From Littorina saxatilis (lineage: Eukaryota > Mollusca > Gastropoda > Littorinimorpha > Littorinidae): a DNA stretch of 64,000 nucleotides. How positions within the stretch are numbered: the stretch's first letter is position 1; every line of letters starts with the position of its first letter. The position numbers and the translations under genes are program-made. The stretch covers positions 10,736,821 through 10,800,820 of the forward strand of contig NC_090246.1 of the NCBI RefSeq assembly GCF_037325665.1. The letters run 5' to 3'. This document shows positions 59,578 through 64,000 of the stretch, piece after piece. The notes under the pieces were generated by a model. The model made no database searches and was not told the origin of the DNA. It saw only the letters and a list, made by a program, of their open reading frames with translations.

Positions 59578-60214
59578 CTCCCCATCTCAGATCTGGCTAG
59601 GATTTTACATGGTACAAGACGATCCCTCCACTTGGTCACATACCAAAAATCAACATCCTGACTGTGTGCTGTGGTGGGTTGGACTTTCTTTCTTTCTTTA
59701 TTTGGTGTTTAACGTCGTTTTCAACCACGAAGGTTATATCGCGACGGGGAAAGGGGGAGATGGGATAGAGCCACTTGTCAATTGTTTCTTGTTCACAAAA
59801 GAACTAATCAAAAATGTGCTCCAGGGGCTTGCAACGTAGTACAATTATTACCTTACTGGGCGAATGCAAGTTTCCAGTACAAAGGACTTAACATTTCTTA
59901 CATACTGCTTGACTAAAATCTTTACAAAAATTGACTATATTCTATACAAGAAACACTTAAGGGTAAAAGGAGAAACAGAATCCGTTAGTCGCCTCTTACG
60001 ACATGCTGGGGAGCATCGGGTAAATTCTTCCCCCTAACCCGCAGGGGGTGCTGTGGTGGGTTGGACATTTTTGATTAATTAATGTCTAAAAAAAGTCACC
60101 AGTGGCTTTTACAAAATTAATTCATCAAACGCAGGCTGTTGATTGTTGGCATGTGACCAAGTGGAGGGACGGTCTTGTACCATGTAAAATCCTAGCCAGA
60201 TCTGAGATGGTGAG
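59578..60214. repeat. ~80-bp inverted repeat bracketing a SINE
   Basis: 59578-59655 (CATCTCAGATCTGGCTAGGA, CCTCCACTTGGTCACAT) and 60133-60214 are reverse complements. The SINE at 59685-60047 lies in the loop between them, so it inserted into an older hairpin element. Confidence 0.75.
59685..60047 (-). mobile_element. Intact SINE, 363 bp, with 19-bp target duplication
   Basis: The duplication GTGCTGTGGTGGGTTGGAC is exact at 59666-59684 and 60048-60066. On the minus strand the unit starts CCCCCTGCGGGTTAGGGGGA, contains GATGCTCCCCAGCATGTCGT, and ends AACACCAAATAAAGAAAGAA. No clear A/B boxes were identified, so its head RNA is unknown. Confidence 0.88.
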
Positions 60215-63200
60215 TCAAACATCATGAAAAAGAGTTTGCCTTTAAGTTCAAGGTTAACGTCATGTTTAAAAGAAATGCATGACAACATAATGAGTTATAA
60301 GTTGATATGTATTGTTGGTTAAAACCTCGTATAAGTAAACAATCACAAGATTAACATGAAGTTCAATTGGAGTTACAGAACAGGTGACTAGAATTATAGT
60401 CCCAATTTTTTGGTGGACATTAGTTACAACTCACAGTTACACATCACCCATGCCACTCATTTTTTTTCAGTAAGGAATCAACCAAACACATATTTCCATG
60501 GACATCACTTTTCATGCAACAAACATACATCAAGTTTATTTCTTCATGCTCAATTCACATTCAAACATCAAAATGTTCCTTATCCCATAAACAATCCAAT
60601 GATACATAATTATGGTAATACAAAAACTTTACACCTGGGGTGGAGGGGGAGTAGGGGATTCACACTAGCTGTCACTGTACAGTACACTCGCATGCATATA
60701 TTCATTTTATGTAATATATTCTGAAGGATTAGCGTTATGGTTTGCTCTTCTTAAATCCTAACAGTAACAGTCCTAGCGTTATGGTTTGCTCTTCTTAAGT
60801 TAAACCCTAACAGTAACACCTACAAAACCAAATACAAAGCGTGCGTGTGGTCTATCCATTCTGACTTCCACAACTAGCTTCTATTGTCTTCTCTAAGACA
60901 CAACAAGGCACAAACTCACGAGAAACAAAAAAAGTAGACACATACTGTACAAAAAATCATAAATTCAAGACAAACCACAAAGTCAAAAGTTGTAGTAAAA
61001 ATTTAACTGGCTACATGTGGTTCTAGCAATTAATCCATCCTCTAGCAGACAATTAGGAGCTGTACAATTTGGTTAAAAAGTGAGATCCAGATGAAGATGG
61101 TCAACATTCATTTGTCTTGGCCTTTCACTTTCAGAGTGAGAACCATGACCATGAAAATGAACAGACACTATCAAAGTTTATGAGCATCGTTAGAGCATCT
61201 CTTTTATATTCAGTCCCTGCGTGACCTGCATGTGCAAAGAGTTTGAAAACAAGTCAGTTTTGCTTTGAGACCAAAAACTATGGATCACGAGTGTGCTGGT
61301 TTGAGTTTCATTGTAGTTTGCTCTGATCTTTGTCTTGAAAACAAAAAATGATCACAATACCACTTTTTTCACAGAATCAAAGTTCATTTGGCAGGAAATA
61401 CCACCCATGGCCTAGCATGGTCATACAGGCAATGACAATGTAAAACCTGAGACATCAAGAAATATTTCATGCGCTTCAGACTTTTAGTTTACATTGTGCT
61501 TTAAAAAAACAACTCTGACTGCAGAGTAGTGTTGCCTAACTGCCTTTACTTGAGCCTCTTTCAAATTCTTGTTTTTCTCAAATCTTAAAAAAATGAGATA
61601 TAGCACAATTTGCTTACGATCATGATGAAATTGTTATCTTCCAGCAGCAATAGCGGTGTAAAACACAGATCATAGGGGTCATATATTGAGACTTGTGAGA
61701 CAGTGGCGATTGCCAAAATGCTGAAGAGTGAAGGTGCCAGCTTATTTCAAACAATGCATGAGAGTAATCCGCAAACAATGATGACACATGAGCAGTTGTG
61801 TTACTTGAGCTGTGTTTCAATCTATTAATCTTATCACAATAATGCTGAATCAAAACAGCAAGGCCGCAGGGAATAGAACCATGCAGCTCATTATCAACAC
61901 TGCGTAGTTATTTCCCCATCTTCTTTTTCTTTAAGAAACAGGTGACCCAAGAATACATATCAAAATCATTCTTATTCAACTCAAATGAACTGGTTTGGCA
62001 AGTACAAATGTTTAATACAAGAAAACAGAAGAGAGACAATGTTTTTGTTCTCAAGAAGAAGAGGACAAAACAATTGATTTGAAATAAATTCAAAAGATAA
62101 AAGCGGACAAACACTCAAGTCCTTAATGGCTAAAAACCGTAGGACTTTTAATATTAATTTTACTACTAAATTCAAAAGGAAAACTTTTTGCAACTCATAA
62201 TTTTAAGCGCTCATTTATCACCCTCTTGACCTAAAAAATGTCTTCGTTCATTTGCATTTAAAATTCAAGGAAAAGTAGCATACTCCCATTAAACTTAAAC
62301 ATAAATATCAAGTTGACAATAAAACAAATTTGTGCTATTGTTAACCAACTGATTCTAAATCAAACTTCCCACTCAGCTAGTAGAATTCTTTCAAATTCTA
62401 ATTATAAGGTTTCAGAATTTCATCTGCACTGTTTTAAGCTGTTCTAGGGCAATATGACATTGTACGTAACACTAGACAGCAACTCAGCAAAAGTCAGCAC
62501 AGACGATCTTCAGAAATAACCCGGGGTTTTGACGGGCTGAAGGAAGAATATAAATCATTGTGGCCACCTGAAGCTGAGGGAAGCTAACATGGCAACAGTG
62601 TGCGAGCAGTAAGCTCTGATGTGCTCGTTTTCCCGAAGAAAAAACCATCTCCTCCAATGGACATTGCTTAAATCAAATGAGTGTCCACTAAAAATCCAAA
62701 AGAGAAAGACCGCTAGTAATAATAATAGTAATACCCAATGAAGTTATTCCTGAACATTATCTATTACAAAGAATCCGGAGTATTGAATGTCGTCTGACAT
62801 TCACAAACACAGAGACTGGCGCATTATTTTATTTAAATAATATATTTTTAAAGTTTTATTTTGAGTTAGCAAACAATCCTAGTTTCTGAATGGATTTTGG
62901 AATTAACCTTTGCTTATGCTGAAAGAGTTGTCAGGGACCAAGGAAATGGAATAGTGTCATTGTGTCGGAGCATCTTAATGGTGCTACACACATGAAGTAA
63001 CATGATGACCAAACCTATCACAGTTCAAATAATCAGCACCTTGGCGGGGATTTCAAAGCAGGTGATCTGTCAAAAAACTTAAAACATGATGCATTACTTC
63101 CTAAAAAAAAATTCTATAAAATGTATCTAATAAAAAATGCACAGCTAGCCCTGAAGATGAATTGTCAAGTCCCACAAAACAAGTCCATTAGCAAAATACA

Positions 63201-64000
63201 ACAGTCAAAACAATTTTCCTTTTTGTGTGTGCCTTGAATGGTCTAACAAACACAGTTTAAAATAATTGTATGACTGTTTAAAAACTGCATTAAATCAAAT
63301 AATCTACTGAGGTTAGTAAATTTGTCAATACAGTTATTGAAATGAAATTTTACTTTTCAAAGAAACACTTTGCTGCCTACGGTAGGCCAACAGTGAAATA
63401 CTTTCAAAAAGGGAGCAATCTAAAATTCTTACTAAAATCTCAGTTAAAGAACCTGATTGTTCCGTAGCTTCGATTGAACTGACCGTTTTTTTGTTTTTAA
63501 TGAACCAGCAATGATAGCAAAGTCACATGCAATGATTCTCTTTTCCAAAAAAGGTAATGATTCATGAAAAAACCAGAATGATGAAAACATCTCTAGACTT
63601 CATTTAGGTCTGATATGTCCTGAACCAAAGTATAGCCTCAGCTGGAATGAAAAATGATTCACAACCAAGATAGAACATGTATCTCATTTTCTATCTTTGC
63701 ATCAGAGCAAATTAGCAAGCCAATCATGAACTCAAAATTACTTCACTTTGTTGAAGCAAGCTCACAAACACACACACGTGCACACTCACACATACAGGCA
63801 GACACACACACAACAAACACACAAATGCACACACACAGGTGGTAAAAGCTGCAGTAAAAATATTCATCGAAAGGCAGCTGGGAGATCATGAAGATTATTA
63901 GTAGATACGTTGCTGTCATCTCTGGAAACATCTGTTATTTTTTTATTTTATAGATGCTGATTGCCATTCCTCTCTCACACAATTCGTTTTTAAACTCTTC
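60215..64000. other. Long AT-rich region without recognised gene
   Basis: Nearly 3.8 kb with few repeats and only short frames. A ~50-bp tandem duplication (TAGCGTTATGGTTTGCTCTT) lies at 60729-60810 and CA-rich DNA at 63765-63840. Low repeat content and scattered AATAAA-like words would fit a long 3' UTR of a gene beyond the right edge, but nothing proves it. Confidence 0.4.

Noticed and set aside
60215-64000. Coding exons near the right edge
   Set aside because: All frames are short, AT-driven and lack splice borders in agreement; I could only say that the region is low in repeats.

Overview
The window is animal nuclear DNA: spliced genes with long introns, TTAGGG-type repeat DNA, and dense microsatellites and transposons. 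The mix of tRNA-headed SINEs, AC-bearing MITEs, Tc1 elements and Gmr1-like Ty3/Gypsy elements is what I would expect of a mollusc, probably a gastropod. That is an inference from remembered repeat families; I could not search a database.

Two host genes can be read. (1) At 8277-8488 (+) is the last exon of a GPI-anchored Ly6/uPAR three-finger protein. Its intron (about 2670-8276) carries at least eight partial copies of the start of that same exon, most with their own acceptor-like tract. The intron is interrupted by a Tc1 transposon (itself hit by a ~650-bp SINE) and by a ~2.2-kb foldback element. (2) At 12925-35603 (-), fourteen exons join into one continuous frame of 831 codons. The product is a PD-(D/E)xK (NERD-like) nuclease fused to a superfamily 1 helicase. 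Every splice phase agrees, and the nuclease ExK motif is completed only after splicing. The 5' end of this gene was not found.

Mobile DNA dominates. Two young LTR retrotransposons of the Gmr1-like Ty3/Gypsy type (integrase ahead of reverse transcriptase) lie at 19840-26397 and 48675-55801, both with near-identical LTRs. The first sits in an intron of the nuclease-helicase gene. In place of reverse transcriptase and RNase H it carries a TARG1/OARD1-type macrodomain (ADP-ribosylhydrolase), fused in frame after the integrase. This is the most unusual object in the window. Two LINE fragments (36.8-37.9 kb minus; 38.2-40.2 kb plus), four SINE types, a possible ~70-bp mini-retroposon found twice, five copies of an ~830-bp MITE and several small palindromic elements fill most of the rest.

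Layout: 0-2.6 kb repeats; 2.6-8.6 kb Ly6 intron and last exon; 8.7-12.4 kb microsatellites, one MITE and a tandem repeat; 12.4-35.6 kb nuclease-helicase gene with the macrodomain LTR element inside it; 36-41.7 kb LINEs and pentanucleotide repeats; 42.4-48.7 kb SINEs and MITEs; 48.7-55.8 kb second LTR element; 55.9-60.2 kb MITE and nested SINE/DNA transposon; 60.2-64 kb AT-rich DNA with no gene I can recognise.
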